Source of the DNA: Bacteroidota bacterium
Lineage (GTDB): Bacteria > Bacteroidota > Bacteroidia > Palsa-948
NCBI GenBank assembly: GCA_016213405.1
Contig: JACRAM010000036.1
Location: 1-64,000, forward strand
DNA: 64,000 nucleotides
Direction: 5' to 3'
The notes below the pieces were generated by a model. That model was not told where the DNA came from. It did no database searches and was given only the letters and a program-made list of their open reading frames with translations. Positions 1 through 9,255 of the stretch are shown one piece after another (within the stretch, counting starts at the first letter, position 1; every line of letters starts with the position of its first letter). The position numbers were made by a program, and so were the translations under genes.

Positions 1-206
1 CTGACTTTAAAGAGTTTTAAAAAGAGTGAGGATTCTCTGTCTACGAACATACCTCAAGGGTTGTTTTGTAACGCATATTGCTCTCACTCTTTTTTTCTTT
101 TAGTTGCACTAGTTTATTTAATTTCGCAAACATACGAGTAAACAATAAAATTAAAAAGGCGTTCTGGATTTTCGGAATGCCTTTTTGTTTTGATGTCCGC
201 TTGCCT
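1..206. other. Intergenic region with inverted repeat
   Basis: No convincing gene is seen. AAAAAGAGTGAG at 19-30 is complementary to CTCACTCTTTTT at 83-94, which could be a large-loop hairpin or the edge of a repeat. A compact terminator hairpin follows at 153-186. Confidence 0.4.
153..186 (-). terminator. Rho-independent terminator, probably bidirectional
   Basis: The arms AAAAAGGCGTTC and GGAATGCCTTTTT pair around a short loop and are flanked by A and T runs. The hairpin lies just downstream of the leftward gene that ends at 207. Confidence 0.65.
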
Positions 207-2459
207 TTATTTTGTTTTTATCATTGTTTTTGTGTCGAGAGTTTTTCCGTTCAGAATCATAGAATAGGTATATGTTCCGCTTGGTAAATCTTGAGTGTCA
301 ATGCCAATTATTCCATAGCCGGTTTGAAGAATTTTTTCCTGCATGGTTCTGCCGAGCATGTCTATGAAAATAATTTTTGCAGCGCTGACATTTTCAGGAA
401 GGTAGTATGGAATCTCGGCATAGCCGGAGTTGGGATTTGGGCGGGCATCGCCTAAAACCGGAGCATCGGGAAGGGTGAGTTTTATTTTTTCGATTTCTGT
501 TTGAGCGTTTTCGTTGGTTTTTGTGTTTGTGCTGCAGCAATTATTTAGGGTTGACTGCATAGAAGCTAATTGCTGTTTCAAAGAATCATTGCTTGCAGAT
601 AATTGTTTGATGGCATTGATTGTTACATATAATAATGGACCGGAACTAAAACTATAAAGCTGTGTTTCTGTTAGGTCAGAAGTATCAAGCTTAGCCATAA
701 AAGTATCTACTGTATAAGGAGCAAACGGTTGTATTTGCTGTGCAATTATTCCAATATGTTTTCTTCCTGTTTCAGTGTTGGCTTTCCCGTTATATTCATA
801 GAAAACCGGATGAACATTTTTAATAACATTCAATCCATCAATAAATGCACTTGTGTCTTTTTTTAATCGTATATCTGAAAATTGCTGCCACGAACCGCTT
901 ATATTGTATGTTGTGCCATCATTTCCAACTTCTACCAAATCTGTACCAATGCTGTTATCAATGCGAAATGCAGTGGTTGAACTTGTTGAACCAGCTCCTT
1001 TCACATATAGTTTAGCACCGGTTGATCCCGCGCCTATTCCTACTCCCCCGCCTGTACCCTGGCATAAAACAACATTGGTCCATTCATCTGTAGCAATTGC
1101 AGCCAGACCTGACGAATTTATTGCATATAAAAGGGGTGTACTTGTATTGGTTCCTGCGCCTTTTATCAGCAGCTTTGCAAAGGGAGCAGTAGTGCCTATT
1201 CCCACATTTCCTGTGCCTGAAAAAGTCATATTAAAACCGCTGGCAAGGGCAACATCTGTATTTTGGACAAGTGTTCCTCCAAGTTGCACATTGCTTGCTG
1301 TGGGAGCAACTGTTAAACCGTTATTGGCAGTAACAATGCCGCCACCCGCACCACCGCCATCATTTACCAAGATTACATTGCCTGTTCCGTCAACGCTCAA
1401 ATATTTAGTTGCAGTAGTAACCGGAGTAAAAGCAGATGTAAGTTGTGTAAACTTTAATCCGCTGGCATTCGCGCTGACGGCATTAATTTCAAGTGAAGCA
1501 GTTGGAGCAGTGGTGCCGATGCCCACTTTAGTATCGGCTGTTGCGCCATTTATTCCATTAATGCTGCCCAGCACTAAAGAGTTATCCTGCGTTACGTAGG
1601 CATTGGAACCTATGGCAGCGGCATTATTAATAACATAGGTGGAATTAGCATTTGCTCCAATAATAACATTATCGTTTCCGCGGGTGGTATAGGCGGCATT
1701 AAAGCCAATATAAATATTTCTATCATCCGGAGCGAATACACCGCTGTTATATCCTGCGCTGCCACCCCCGAGAATAACATTATCATTCCCGAATTTATTA
1801 TTTACTCCGGCATTATAGCCACAAAAAGTGTTATACGTTCCTGTTGACGGAGGGACATTGTTTGCACCGGCACCGGGTCCGACAAAAATATTTGTAGGAA
1901 TTCCGTAATTAGCAAGTACAATAGCGGTATCAATATGATAACCCGACACAGCGGGCAGGGCAACATTTTTTACATTCACCGAGCCGTTCACATCTAATTG
2001 AACTAATGGGTTGGCGGTGGCAATGCCTACATTGCCGTTGGCGAGTATAGTTGCCTGCTGGGTGTTGCTGGTGAAAAAATTCATATTGCCGTTTTGCACA
2101 ACATTAAGCGATACATCATTTGTTGTGCCTACATTGCTGATACTAAATTTTTGTGTTCCTACTCCTGTGCCTGAAAACATACGCCATGCTTGCGTAGTGC
2201 TTGTTGGGGATTGTGTTCGAAAAACTTCACCTGTCTGAAAGCCGACTGGAAATAAATTAGTGTTGACGTGCAGAGCAGATAATGGTACATTTGGAAGTGT
2301 GAAATTTCCAATGCCAATTCCCCTTACAATACCAGTAAGTGCAGTACGACCATAAGTACCTCCTGTTCCTATTTCATAATTAAATTGAGCGGAAGAGAAA
2401 TTGCTGTTGCATAGCATCACTATCGTGATGCCGATTGCTAGTTTGATTGTGTTTTTCAT
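207..2459 (-). CDS. T9SS-sorted surface protein with S74-type intramolecular chaperone domain
   Basis: The 750-residue protein starts with a signal peptide (about residues 1-24). A long stretch follows with recurring GIGT(T/A)AP units typical of fibre-like proteins (for example VGIATANP, VGIGTTAP). Near residues 555-600, FSDIRLKKD and a later HIGIIAQQIQ match the Peptidase_S74 chaperone domain that trimerises phage tail fibres and then cleaves itself off. A type A T9SS sorting domain ends the protein (PNPNSGYAEI, DLPSGTYTY, then TKTMIKTK). Role inferred: an exported trimeric fibre or adhesin. Having S74 upstream of the sorting signal is notable, because S74 normally sits at the extreme C-terminus. 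No functional partner is visible nearby. Confidence 0.8.
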   Translation of the reverse strand: MKNTIKLAIGITIVMLCNSNFSSAQFNYEIGTGGTYGRTALTGIVRGIGIGNFTLPNVPLSALHVNTNLFPVGFQTGEVFRTQSPTSTTQAWRMFSGTGVGTQKFSISNVGTTNDVSLNVVQNGNMNFFTSNTQQATILANGNVGIATANPLVQLDVNGSVNVKNVALPAVSGYHIDTAIVLANYGIPTNIFVGPGAGANNVPPSTGTYNTFCGYNAGVNNKFGNDNVILGGGSAGYNSGVFAPDDRNIYIGFNAAYTTRGNDNVIIGANANSTYVINNAAAIGSNAYVTQDNSLVLGSINGINGATADTKVGIGTTAPTASLEINAVSANASGLKFTQLTSAFTPVTTATKYLSVDGTGNVILVNDGGGAGGGIVTANNGLTVAPTASNVQLGGTLVQNTDVALASGFNMTFSGTGNVGIGTTAPFAKLLIKGAGTNTSTPLLYAINSSGLAAIATDEWTNVVLCQGTGGGVGIGAGSTGAKLYVKGAGSTSSTTAFRIDNSIGTDLVEVGNDGTTYNISGSWQQFSDIRLKKDTSAFIDGLNVIKNVHPVFYEYNGKANTETGRKHIGIIAQQIQPFAPYTVDTFMAKLDTSDLTETQLYSFSSGPLLYVTINAIKQLSASNDSLKQQLASMQSTLNNCCSTNTKTNENAQTEIEKIKLTLPDAPVLGDARPNPNSGYAEIPYYLPENVSAAKIIFIDMLGRTMQEKILQTGYGIIGIDTQDLPSGTYTYSMILNGKTLDTKTMIKTK

Positions 2460-2471
2460 AGTTGTACGATT

Positions 2472-3444
2472 TTAATTTATAATGATTATCTTTTGAGTAA
2501 AAACTTTATCATCGATTTCAATCTTCAAAAAATAAACTCCTGCCAATAAATCTTCTCTATTTATTATTATTTTGCGACTTACGAATAAATATTTTTTTTC
2601 TTCATGCCCCCACATGTTAATAATACTTACAAAAGAATTATTCAACCCGCAATCGCAGTTAATTTCAATGTTTGAGGACTCATAAAATGGATTAGGATAA
2701 GTAAGAATACTGCCTTGTATATCTTGCTCTGCAATTCCGCCTGTAATAGAATCAGTGGATAAATATATATCGTCTATGTAATAATAAGCAGATCTGTCAG
2801 AAATAGTATCTTGCATTTGAATAATAGTGGTTTGAACATCGTCAAAAAATCTGCCAATGATGACATATTTATAAACAGAATCAGCAATAAAAGAACCCGA
2901 AATAGTTGTCCAATTCATTGTATCGGTAATCACATCAGTAGAATTAAGATGAGCAAAATTATTTATAGTAACCGGATTGGAAGGACCGTATTGAATGGTT
3001 GAAAATAACATCCCAATATTATTAGTGGCTTGATTGAAAGTATGATTTGTATCAAGTGCTAAATTTGTCTTAAAGGAAAAATAATATTTAGTGCCGATAG
3101 CAAGAGGAGAAAGTAATTGCGCACCAATATACTCTCCGAAATTTTGAGCAGGACTTTCATAAGTATAAATACCCGCATAAGCATTACCTGATGCTGCTTG
3201 CTGATACCCTCCCCAATTATATGGTACAGAAAACCAAGGTTGAGTAGAGCAAGAATTAAAATAATCTGGAGAACCAATATAATTGTAATTACTCCATCCT
3301 GTTGCAAAGTGTATTTGATTTTGGTCATAAGGGCAAGTATCAAACTGCTCAAAGGAGGGATTAGGCACAAGGTTTTGGGAAAAGCAAACGGCAGTAGGCA
3401 GTAAGCAAAAAGAAGAAAAAGAATATGTAAGAGAGTTTTTTCAT
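2472..3444 (-). CDS. T9SS protein of the NLVPNPSFEQ family; signal peptide out of frame
   Basis: The mature part reads LVPNPSFEQFDTCP and continues to a type A sorting domain (YPNPFYESSNIEI, then AGVYFLKIE). It is a close paralogue of the gene at 3445-4464 and of the N-terminal part of 33786-35012. A good signal peptide begins at ATG 3444 (MKKLSYIFFFFFLLTAYC), but that frame stops after 27 codons, and the mature domain is one base out of register. The open frame without the leader starts at about 3368 with GTG. Either a one-base frameshift disabled the gene or the assembly has a homopolymer error. The leader contains the genome-wide GCTTACTGCCTACTGCC repeat, a plausible source of the shift. 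Confidence 0.7.
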
Positions 3445-4464
3445 TTAAAGTTTTATGAATTTATTATTCCATATACCATTGACATTAATAAAATAAATTC
3501 CTTTTTCAAGAAAAGGAATATCAATGAGTAAACTTTTGCCTTCACTTTTTCTTTCAATAATTTTTCTGCCGTAAAAATCATAGATAGTTACCTCTGTCAT
3601 ATTTTTATCAGAGTTAATTTCAATAAAATCAGTTGCAGGATTCGGAAATACAAGAAAATTGAACTCATCTTCAATTTCTTTTATTCCTACATTGTTACTA
3701 CATGTTAATGAATCTGTGGACACACAAACATTGTCTATATAGTAATAACTATGGCAATCGGAAACACTAACACTATCTAAGTTTACAGTTGAAGTATCTG
3801 TATTTGCGTCATCAAAAAAGTTTCCTACCATAATATAGTTATAAGTAGAGTCGGCAATGAATGAGCCCGAAATCGTTACCCAATTAGCAGTATCCTTAAT
3901 AATAGAATCTGCATAAACATGAGCGAAATTATTTATTAGTGCCGGATTAGGAGGGGAATACACATCAGGAACAATATATGAAAAGGTAGAAAATTTAGCA
4001 CCTATTTTGTTGGCAGCAATACATACATCCGGATTTTTGTTTATAGTAAAACTGACTTGAAAAGAAACATAATATTTTTGCCCTATCATAAGAGGAGAAA
4101 TTAATTGCGTTCCCATAAATTCTCTTACATTGGGAGGTATGCCAGAGTAAGTAATTAATCCTGCATAGGCAACTCCATTTGCTGGATATTGGTGCCCCGT
4201 AAAATTATCTGGAACAGACACCCAAAAAGTATCACAAGCATTGAAATAATCAGGGCTGTTACCACACGTGAACCATCCTTGGGCTCTTTGAATTTGAGCA
4301 ACATCATCAGGACAAGTATCAAACTGCTCAAAGGAGGGATTAGGCACAAGGTTGATTTGTGCAAACAGCGAAAAGCGAAACAATACGAAAAATACGAAAA
4401 AGAAAAAAGAAGAAAGAAGTAAAGAAAAACGAGAGCGGAAATATTTAAGAGTAAAGTTATTCAT
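3445..4464 (-). CDS. T9SS-sorted NLVPNPSFEQ-family surface protein
   Basis: The 339-residue protein has a long hydrophobic signal peptide (about residues 1-35, ending FSLFAQ), then NLVPNPSFEQFDTCP. The central beta-rich region contains YYYIDNVCVSTDS, characteristic of this carbohydrate-binding-like family of Bacteroidota. The C-terminus is a type A sorting domain (FPNPATDFIEI, EKGIYFINV). It is tandem with its paralogue at 2472-3444, whose leader starts at its stop codon, so the pair is probably cotranscribed. The ligand is unknown; the role as an exported surface or secreted protein is inferred. Confidence 0.8.
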   Translation of the reverse strand: MNNFTLKYFRSRFSLLLSSFFFFVFFVLFRFSLFAQINLVPNPSFEQFDTCPDDVAQIQRAQGWFTCGNSPDYFNACDTFWVSVPDNFTGHQYPANGVAYAGLITYSGIPPNVREFMGTQLISPLMIGQKYYVSFQVSFTINKNPDVCIAANKIGAKFSTFSYIVPDVYSPPNPALINNFAHVYADSIIKDTANWVTISGSFIADSTYNYIMVGNFFDDANTDTSTVNLDSVSVSDCHSYYYIDNVCVSTDSLTCSNNVGIKEIEDEFNFLVFPNPATDFIEINSDKNMTEVTIYDFYGRKIIERKSEGKSLLIDIPFLEKGIYFINVNGIWNNKFIKL

Positions 4465-4847
4465 TCATAAAAGAGCGGTTGAGCAGATGATACAACAAAG
4501 TAACGCAAATTACTTTACTTGCGCAAGTTATACGGTGAGTTTATTTTCATCAGAGTCCTCAGACAAAGTCAGAGAGAACTATGAAACACCAAAAATTAGT
4601 TTTTAAAGTAACGTGAGTTCGGGTTCAAAATCAAAATCATCCGAAGAAAAAAAGAATAATCAATGTTCAATGTTCAATATTCGACTTTCAATGAAAACAA
4701 CAGCTTAGAGAATTGAACATTGATTATTGATTGTTGAATATTTGTATTGTTATTTGTTCCCGAACTCATGTTAAAGTACGTAAGCAGCTGCGAAAGTTTT
4801 GCAGCCCCCTCCTAAATCCTCCCTCATTTGGGGAGGACTTGCTATTT
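4465..4847. repeat. Intergenic palindromic repeat cluster
   Basis: There is no gene in this 383-base gap. AACGTGAGTTCGGG (about 4609-4622) and CCCGAACTCATGTT (about 4759-4772) form outer inverted arms. Inside, AATGTTCAATGTTCAATATT faces ATTGAACATTGATTATTG. A second GC-rich repeat follows at about 4803-4845 (CCCCCTCCTAAATCCTCC against GGGGAGGACTT), a member of the family that also occurs inside coding sequences elsewhere in the window. Confidence 0.6.
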
Positions 4848-5693
4848 TCAATTCTTAAAGAAGGTAAGCAGCTGTGATAATTTTGTTTTTAATTCCTTTC
4901 TGTTCACAATCATATCCAGAAATCCGTGCTCGAGAAGAAATTCTGAAGTTTGAAATCCTTTGGGTAGGTCTTTCTTGATGGTTTCTTTTATCACGCGCGG
5001 ACCTGCAAAACCGATGAGCGCACCGGGTTCTGCAATATGCAAATCGCCCAGCATGGCGAAAGAAGCGGTGATGCCGCCTGTGGTCGGGTCGGTGAGCAAA
5101 GAGATGTAAGGAAGTTTCGCATCAGATAGCAACGTGAGTTTGGCGGCTGTCTTTGCCAGTTGCATCAGGGAGAAAGCCGCTTCCATCATTCTTGCTCCTC
5201 CTGATTTTGAAATTATCACCAGTGGCACTTTATTCTCTATGCAAAAATCTATGGCGAGGGAAATTTTTTCTCCCACTACCGAGCCCATGCTGCCGCCAAT
5301 GAACGTAAAATCCATGCAGCAAATCACGAGTTCATTTCCATCCACTTTTCCGGCAGCGGTGGCGAGCGCGTCTTTCAATCCTGTTTTCTCCTGCGAATCT
5401 GCCAAACGGTCGGTATATTTTTTTGTATCGGAAAAATTGAGCGGGTCTGCCGAAGTAAGTTCAGCGTTGAGTTCCAGATATTCGTTATTGTCAAAAATAA
5501 TTTCAAAATATTCTTTGGAGCCGATGCGTTCGTGGTAGCCGCATTCCTGACACACATACAGGTTCTTGGAATGCTCATCAGCAGGCCGTATCTTTTTGCA
5601 TTGAGAACATTTATGCCAGAGACCTTCTTTGGTTTCTTTCTTTTCCCTTGTGCGGGTGGTGATTCCTTTTGCTATTCGTTTGTACCAACTCAT
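4848..5693 (-). CDS. accD: Acetyl-CoA carboxylase, carboxyltransferase subunit beta
   Basis: AccD works with AccA to transfer the carboxyl group from carboxybiotin to acetyl-CoA, giving malonyl-CoA for fatty-acid synthesis in the cytoplasm. The 281-residue length is normal. The N-terminal zinc ribbon is seen as CSQCKK followed by CQECGYHE (about residues 29-54). The crotonase-like carboxyltransferase core shows [28 protein letters not shown] and [12 protein letters not shown]. It stands alone here, without accA or the biotin carrier. A small palindromic repeat lies directly upstream. Confidence 0.96.
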   Translation of the reverse strand: MSWYKRIAKGITTRTREKKETKEGLWHKCSQCKKIRPADEHSKNLYVCQECGYHERIGSKEYFEIIFDNNEYLELNAELTSADPLNFSDTKKYTDRLADSQEKTGLKDALATAAGKVDGNELVICCMDFTFIGGSMGSVVGEKISLAIDFCIENKVPLVIISKSGGARMMEAAFSLMQLAKTAAKLTLLSDAKLPYISLLTDPTTGGITASFAMLGDLHIAEPGALIGFAGPRVIKETIKKDLPKGFQTSEFLLEHGFLDMIVNRKELKTKLSQLLTFFKN

Positions 5694-5718
5694 AATTCAA
5701 TTTGAAAATTATTCAATT

Positions 5719-5858
5719 AGGACTTACGCAAAATGTACAATTCTTGTATTTCTCTGCGGTTCTCAGCGTCATTTTTCTCTGTGAACTCTGCGGTTAAAAT
5801 TTTTACCGCAGAGAACGCTGAGATTTTCGCAGAGAGCCGCAGAGTTTGCGTAAGTCCT
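5719..5858. mobile_element. MITE-like element with 14-bp terminal inverted repeats
   Basis: AGGACTTACGCAAA (from 5719) and TTTGCGTAAGTCCT (5845-5858) are perfect inverted ends of a 140-base, non-coding, largely self-complementary segment. The interior repeats CTCTGCGGTT and ACCGCAGAG. The interior motif recurs in the larger element at 7637-7867, so the two are related. Confidence 0.65.
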
Positions 5859-5919
5859 ATCAATTTGAAAATTTGAAGATGGGTTCGGGATTTCATTTTC
5901 AAATTTTCAAATTACCAAA

Positions 5920-6990
5920 TTAAGCAATCGTTATTTCTTTCGAAAGATATACATCCTGAATCGCATTCAGCAATTGAATTCCTTCTTTCATCGGCTTTTG
6001 AAATGCTTTGCGCCCTGAAATTAATCCGTGACCGCCTGCGCGCTTGTTAATCACAGCGGTGGTGACTGCTTCTGATAAATCACTTGCTCCTTTTGATTCT
6101 CCTCCTGAATTTATCAAACCGATTCTTCCCATATAACAATTCGCCACCTGATAGCGGCAAAGGTCAATCGGATTGTCGGATGTAAGTTCGGAATAAACTT
6201 TTGCGTGCGTCTTTCCGTAGTTGAGCGCGGTGTATCCGCCATTGTTTGTCGGGAGTTTTTGTTTGATGATGTCTGCCTGAATGGTTACTCCCAGATGATT
6301 TGCCTGCGCGGTTAAATCGGCTGAGTTGTGATAATCCACTCCGTCTTTTTTGAAAGCGGAATTTCTCAGGTAGCACCATAGCACCGTTGCCATTCCGAGT
6401 TCGTGGGCTTTTTCAAACGCCATTGCCACTTCGGTGATTTGACGTGATGATTCGGCAGAACCGAAATAAATGGTTGCTCCCACAGCCGCAGCGCCCATGT
6501 TGAATGCGCTTTCAACCGTTCCGAAGAGAATCTGGTCAAACTTATTCGGATAGGTGAGAAACTCGTTATGATTTATTTTTACGATGAAGGGGATTTTACT
6601 TGCGTACTTTTTTGAAATAATGCCCAGCACTCCAAACGTAGAAGCCACCGCATTGCAACCGCCTTCAACGGCTAACCTGACAATATTTTCCGGATCAAAG
6701 CAAGCGGGATTGGGAGCGAACGATGCGCCTGCAGAATGTTCAATTCCCTGATCAACGGGAAGAATGGAAAGGTAACCTGTGCCGGAAAGCCGGCCGTGAT
6801 AATAAATCTTTTTCAGGTTGTCCATCACCTTCACGCTTCGGTTGCTGGAAGAAAAAATTCTGTTTACAAAATCTCCACCGGGAAGGTGCAACTGCTCTTT
6901 GGTGATTCCCTTGCAGGTGTGATTCAGAAGTTTATCGGCATTGGCGCCAAGGAGTTCGGTGAGTTTTGACGGGGCTACTGCGGTTGACAT
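5920..6990 (-). CDS. Class I fructose-bisphosphate aldolase (DhnA/FbaB type)
   Basis: The enzyme cleaves fructose 1,6-bisphosphate to dihydroxyacetone phosphate and glyceraldehyde 3-phosphate through a lysine Schiff base. The translated frame can be extended upstream to 7077, but ATG 6990 ([15 protein letters not shown], 356 residues) gives the usual length and sits about 28 bases after a good -7 box at 7018-7025. Recognisable blocks are [33 protein letters not shown] and [18 protein letters not shown], typical of DhnA-type aldolases. The gene is transcribed alone, divergently from the NlpC/P60 gene. I leave the symbol blank because fbaB and fba usage varies. Confidence 0.92.
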   Translation of the reverse strand: MSTAVAPSKLTELLGANADKLLNHTCKGITKEQLHLPGGDFVNRIFSSSNRSVKVMDNLKKIYYHGRLSGTGYLSILPVDQGIEHSAGASFAPNPACFDPENIVRLAVEGGCNAVASTFGVLGIISKKYASKIPFIVKINHNEFLTYPNKFDQILFGTVESAFNMGAAAVGATIYFGSAESSRQITEVAMAFEKAHELGMATVLWCYLRNSAFKKDGVDYHNSADLTAQANHLGVTIQADIIKQKLPTNNGGYTALNYGKTHAKVYSELTSDNPIDLCRYQVANCYMGRIGLINSGGESKGASDLSEAVTTAVINKRAGGHGLISGRKAFQKPMKEGIQLLNAIQDVYLSKEITIA

Positions 6991-7017
6991 GGTTATATAT
7001 TTTTTGTTAAAGGGAGG

Positions 7018-7025
7018 CAAATTTA
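7018..7025 (-). promoter_or_regulatory. Bacteroidota -7 promoter box for the aldolase gene
   Basis: On the minus strand the sequence is TAAATTTG, an exact match to TAnnTTTG, 28 bases before ATG 6990. No strong -33 TTG element was confirmed. Confidence 0.6.
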
Positions 7026-7116
7026 AGAAATATTGGCAAGTGATTATCAACATTCTTCGCTTGAAAACAGAAAACACTTTGCTTTTTTTGAAAATCAGTT
7101 GAAGTTACTTTTACCT

Positions 7117-7632
7117 ATGAGGTTTTCCAGAAATTATTCTTTGCTGATTCTTGCGCTGATTTTTTGTTCCTGCGGAACGAGGAAAAGCACCACAAACGGT
7201 TCGTATAAAACCATTGAAGAAAAATACACTCAGCTTCTCGGAGTAAGCAAGGAAAACATTTCCAACAAAAAACTTTACTCGTTCATTGATGAATGGTATG
7301 GGGTGAAATATAAATACGGTGGCAAATCAAAAAGCGGTGTGGATTGCTCCGGGTTCGCCACCATTCTTTTCAAAGAAATTTTCGGAAAAAATATAATGGG
7401 TTCATCGGCTTCCCTCTACCATCAATGCACCGCCATTTCAAAAAAGGATTTACAGGAAGGAGATTTGGTATTCTTCAGGATTGAATCGAAAGAAATCTCT
7501 CATGTCGGAATTTATCTTCAGAACAATAAATTTGTTCACGCCACTACCAAAGCGGGAGTGATGATTGATGATTTGAATGAAGAATATTACAAGAAATATT
7601 TTGAGGGAGGCGGAAGAATTAAGCAACCATAA
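7117..7632 (+). CDS. NlpC/P60 family lipoprotein, peptidoglycan endopeptidase
   Basis: The likely start is ATG 7117 (MRFSRNYSLLILALIFCSCG), because it gives a 171-residue protein with a lipobox-like FCSC leader; the longer frame from 7033 adds no recognisable sequence. The NlpC/P60 domain covers about residues 50-165. Its catalytic cysteine is in VDCSGF, with histidines in SHVGIYL and FVHATT. Family members cleave gamma-D-Glu-diaminopimelate bonds in peptidoglycan stem peptides. Outer- or periplasmic-membrane anchoring is inferred from the lipobox. Confidence 0.9.
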   Translation: MRFSRNYSLLILALIFCSCGTRKSTTNGSYKTIEEKYTQLLGVSKENISNKKLYSFIDEWYGVKYKYGGKSKSGVDCSGFATILFKEIFGKNIMGSSASLYHQCTAISKKDLQEGDLVFFRIESKEISHVGIYLQNNKFVHATTKAGVMIDDLNEEYYKKYFEGGGRIKQP

Positions 7633-7636
7633 ATTA

Positions 7637-7867
7637 CTGAATCACTGATGTTACGCAGAAAAGCAATTAACCCCGTAGGATAGTATTTCCTGATTTGTAC
7701 CAAATTCCAGAATTGATTATCCAACGGGGTTAACCGCAGAGAACACAGAGAAAACAACACGCGGAGAGCCGCAGAGAAAATGCAATCTTGTATTCTCAGC
7801 GGTTCTCTGCGTAAAACCTCAGCGAACTCTGCGGTAAAAATGTATTTGCGTAACATCAGTGATTCAG
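7637..7867. mobile_element. 231-bp MITE-like element with perfect 21-bp terminal inverted repeats
   Basis: CTGAATCACTGATGTTACGC (starting 7637) is mirrored exactly by the sequence ending at 7867. The interior is highly palindromic, with several (A/G)CCGCAGAGAA and TTCTCTGCGG units and a second inner pair (AACCCCGT and ACGGGGTT). It has no coding capacity. Its right end supplies the last codons and stop of the T9SS gene at 7856-9073. Confidence 0.75.
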
Positions 7868-9073
7868 CAATTTTCCCCGTGAAAGAATTTTTCCATCTGA
7901 TTCAATAGAGTAAAAATAAAGTCCGTTTGAAAGATTACCACGCTCAATTAGTAATCGGTTGTCGGTAATCGGTAACCGGTAAATTTCTCTTCCATAAACA
8001 TCATACATTATAAACGCTCCACCGATAACCGATGACTGATTGCCGATGACCTCAAGTGCAGTTGATTCTGAAAACGGATTGGGATAAACAATTATTGCAG
8101 ACTCTTGTGATGATTCAGAAACTGATACGGTTGAAATGCAGGAAACGCAATTGGTATCCTGATAATACAATCCTGCAACCAGTAAATTATAGCAGTCGGA
8201 TCCTAATCCATCGGCAGAAATAAAACTGGTGGTTTGTCCCGGCATTACAGCCGTATTAATGAAATCAAAATTCCAGAAGTCGTTAGAAAAATTAGTTGTT
8301 GTAACCCCATTCAGTGTAGAAGTATGAAATCCTCCGTTTATATTTGCCTGCATATCTGAAACAATTAAAAACGCATTGGCAAAAGAAGAACTGTCGCAAG
8401 CAATAAAATCAGCCAATGTATCACTCAGCGGGTTAAGATAGCCGTTGAATGATCCGCAGCCCATGTTGCCATCGTCAATCACTAACGTTCCGGAATACGC
8501 TGCGCTTGAATCTCGGTAAATAATTAACAGAGTGGCGCCATCAACTTCCCAGTTGGGGTTGGTAAACCCCGTTATGTCAAAACTATATAAGCCGTTGCCG
8601 GAAATAGTGGTTGTTACATCCGCCCGGTAAACCGCAGAACCGACTTCCGCCCAGCAAACATCTCCGCTGATACCCACCGGAGAAAGATTGTTGTAAATAG
8701 TGTTTCCGCCTGAAGGATTGGTTATGTTTACGGTGGTGACAGGAGCGGTTGCAGATTGATACGAAGCGCAATACCACAAAAAAGCTTTGTCAATACTAAC
8801 TGATGAAACAGGAAGACCAGAAATCGTAATGGCAGAAGGCAGTCCGGTGCCGTTTGCATTAAAACCATATCCCTGCGTTCTTGTTTCAATCAAAACAGAA
8901 CCCTGCACATAGTTCAAGCCGCAACCGAAATCGTTGTATGCTTTCCCGAGGAAATTATTTCCTCCAAGAGGCGACAGGCTGGTGGGGTTTTTATTTTCAG
9001 GAGAAGGAAGTCCGTTCTGGGAAAATCCAACAGTCACAAACAGGCAAGCCGACAGGAGAAAAACAATTTTCAT
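7856..9073 (-). CDS. T9SS-sorted surface protein (DUF3344-like N-terminal region)
   Basis: The 405-residue protein has a signal peptide (MKIVFLLSACLFVTVGFSQ). A long beta-rich domain follows with GYGFNANGTGLP, GDVCWAEVGSAVYRADVT and NPNWEVDGATLLIIYRD. The same domain opens the 882-residue protein at 13051-15699, so the two are paralogous there. The C-terminal type A sorting domain contains YPNPFSESTALEV and NGLYFYSIESDGK. The final residues (LLNH) and stop are encoded by the end of a MITE-like repeat, so the native C-terminus may have been replaced. Confidence 0.8.
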   Translation of the reverse strand: MKIVFLLSACLFVTVGFSQNGLPSPENKNPTSLSPLGGNNFLGKAYNDFGCGLNYVQGSVLIETRTQGYGFNANGTGLPSAITISGLPVSSVSIDKAFLWYCASYQSATAPVTTVNITNPSGGNTIYNNLSPVGISGDVCWAEVGSAVYRADVTTTISGNGLYSFDITGFTNPNWEVDGATLLIIYRDSSAAYSGTLVIDDGNMGCGSFNGYLNPLSDTLADFIACDSSSFANAFLIVSDMQANINGGFHTSTLNGVTTTNFSNDFWNFDFINTAVMPGQTTSFISADGLGSDCYNLLVAGLYYQDTNCVSCISTVSVSESSQESAIIVYPNPFSESTALEVIGNQSSVIGGAFIMYDVYGREIYRLPITDNRLLIERGNLSNGLYFYSIESDGKILSRGKLLNH

Positions 9074-9117
9074 TTTCTTTATTAGAGTTTATTCCGATTA
9101 AGGATTGTATAATGAAA

Positions 9118-9223
9118 TGGGTACAGATAACGGATTGTTACAGATGTACAGAAATACAAATCCATACAGATTCGCATCAATTTGTATTTCTGTAAATCTG
9201 TATGGTTTCGTTATCTGTACCAT
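9118..9223. repeat. 106-bp near-palindromic intergenic repeat
   Basis: ATGGTACAGATAACG (9118-9132) pairs with CGTTATCTGTACCAT (9209-9223). Inner segments also pair (CAGAAATACAAAT with ATTTGTATTTCTG, then CCATACAGATT with AATCTGTATGG), so nearly the whole unit can fold on itself. It may be a MITE or REP-type sequence; no gene is present. Confidence 0.6.
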
Positions 9224-9255
9224 AATTTTCTACTGTTTCTTATTCGGAATATTAT

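Noticed and set aside
853-1599. 248-residue open frame on the plus strand
   Set aside because: It lies entirely opposite the fibre gene at 207-2459, is proline/valine-rich without domains, and is the antisense shadow of its repeats.
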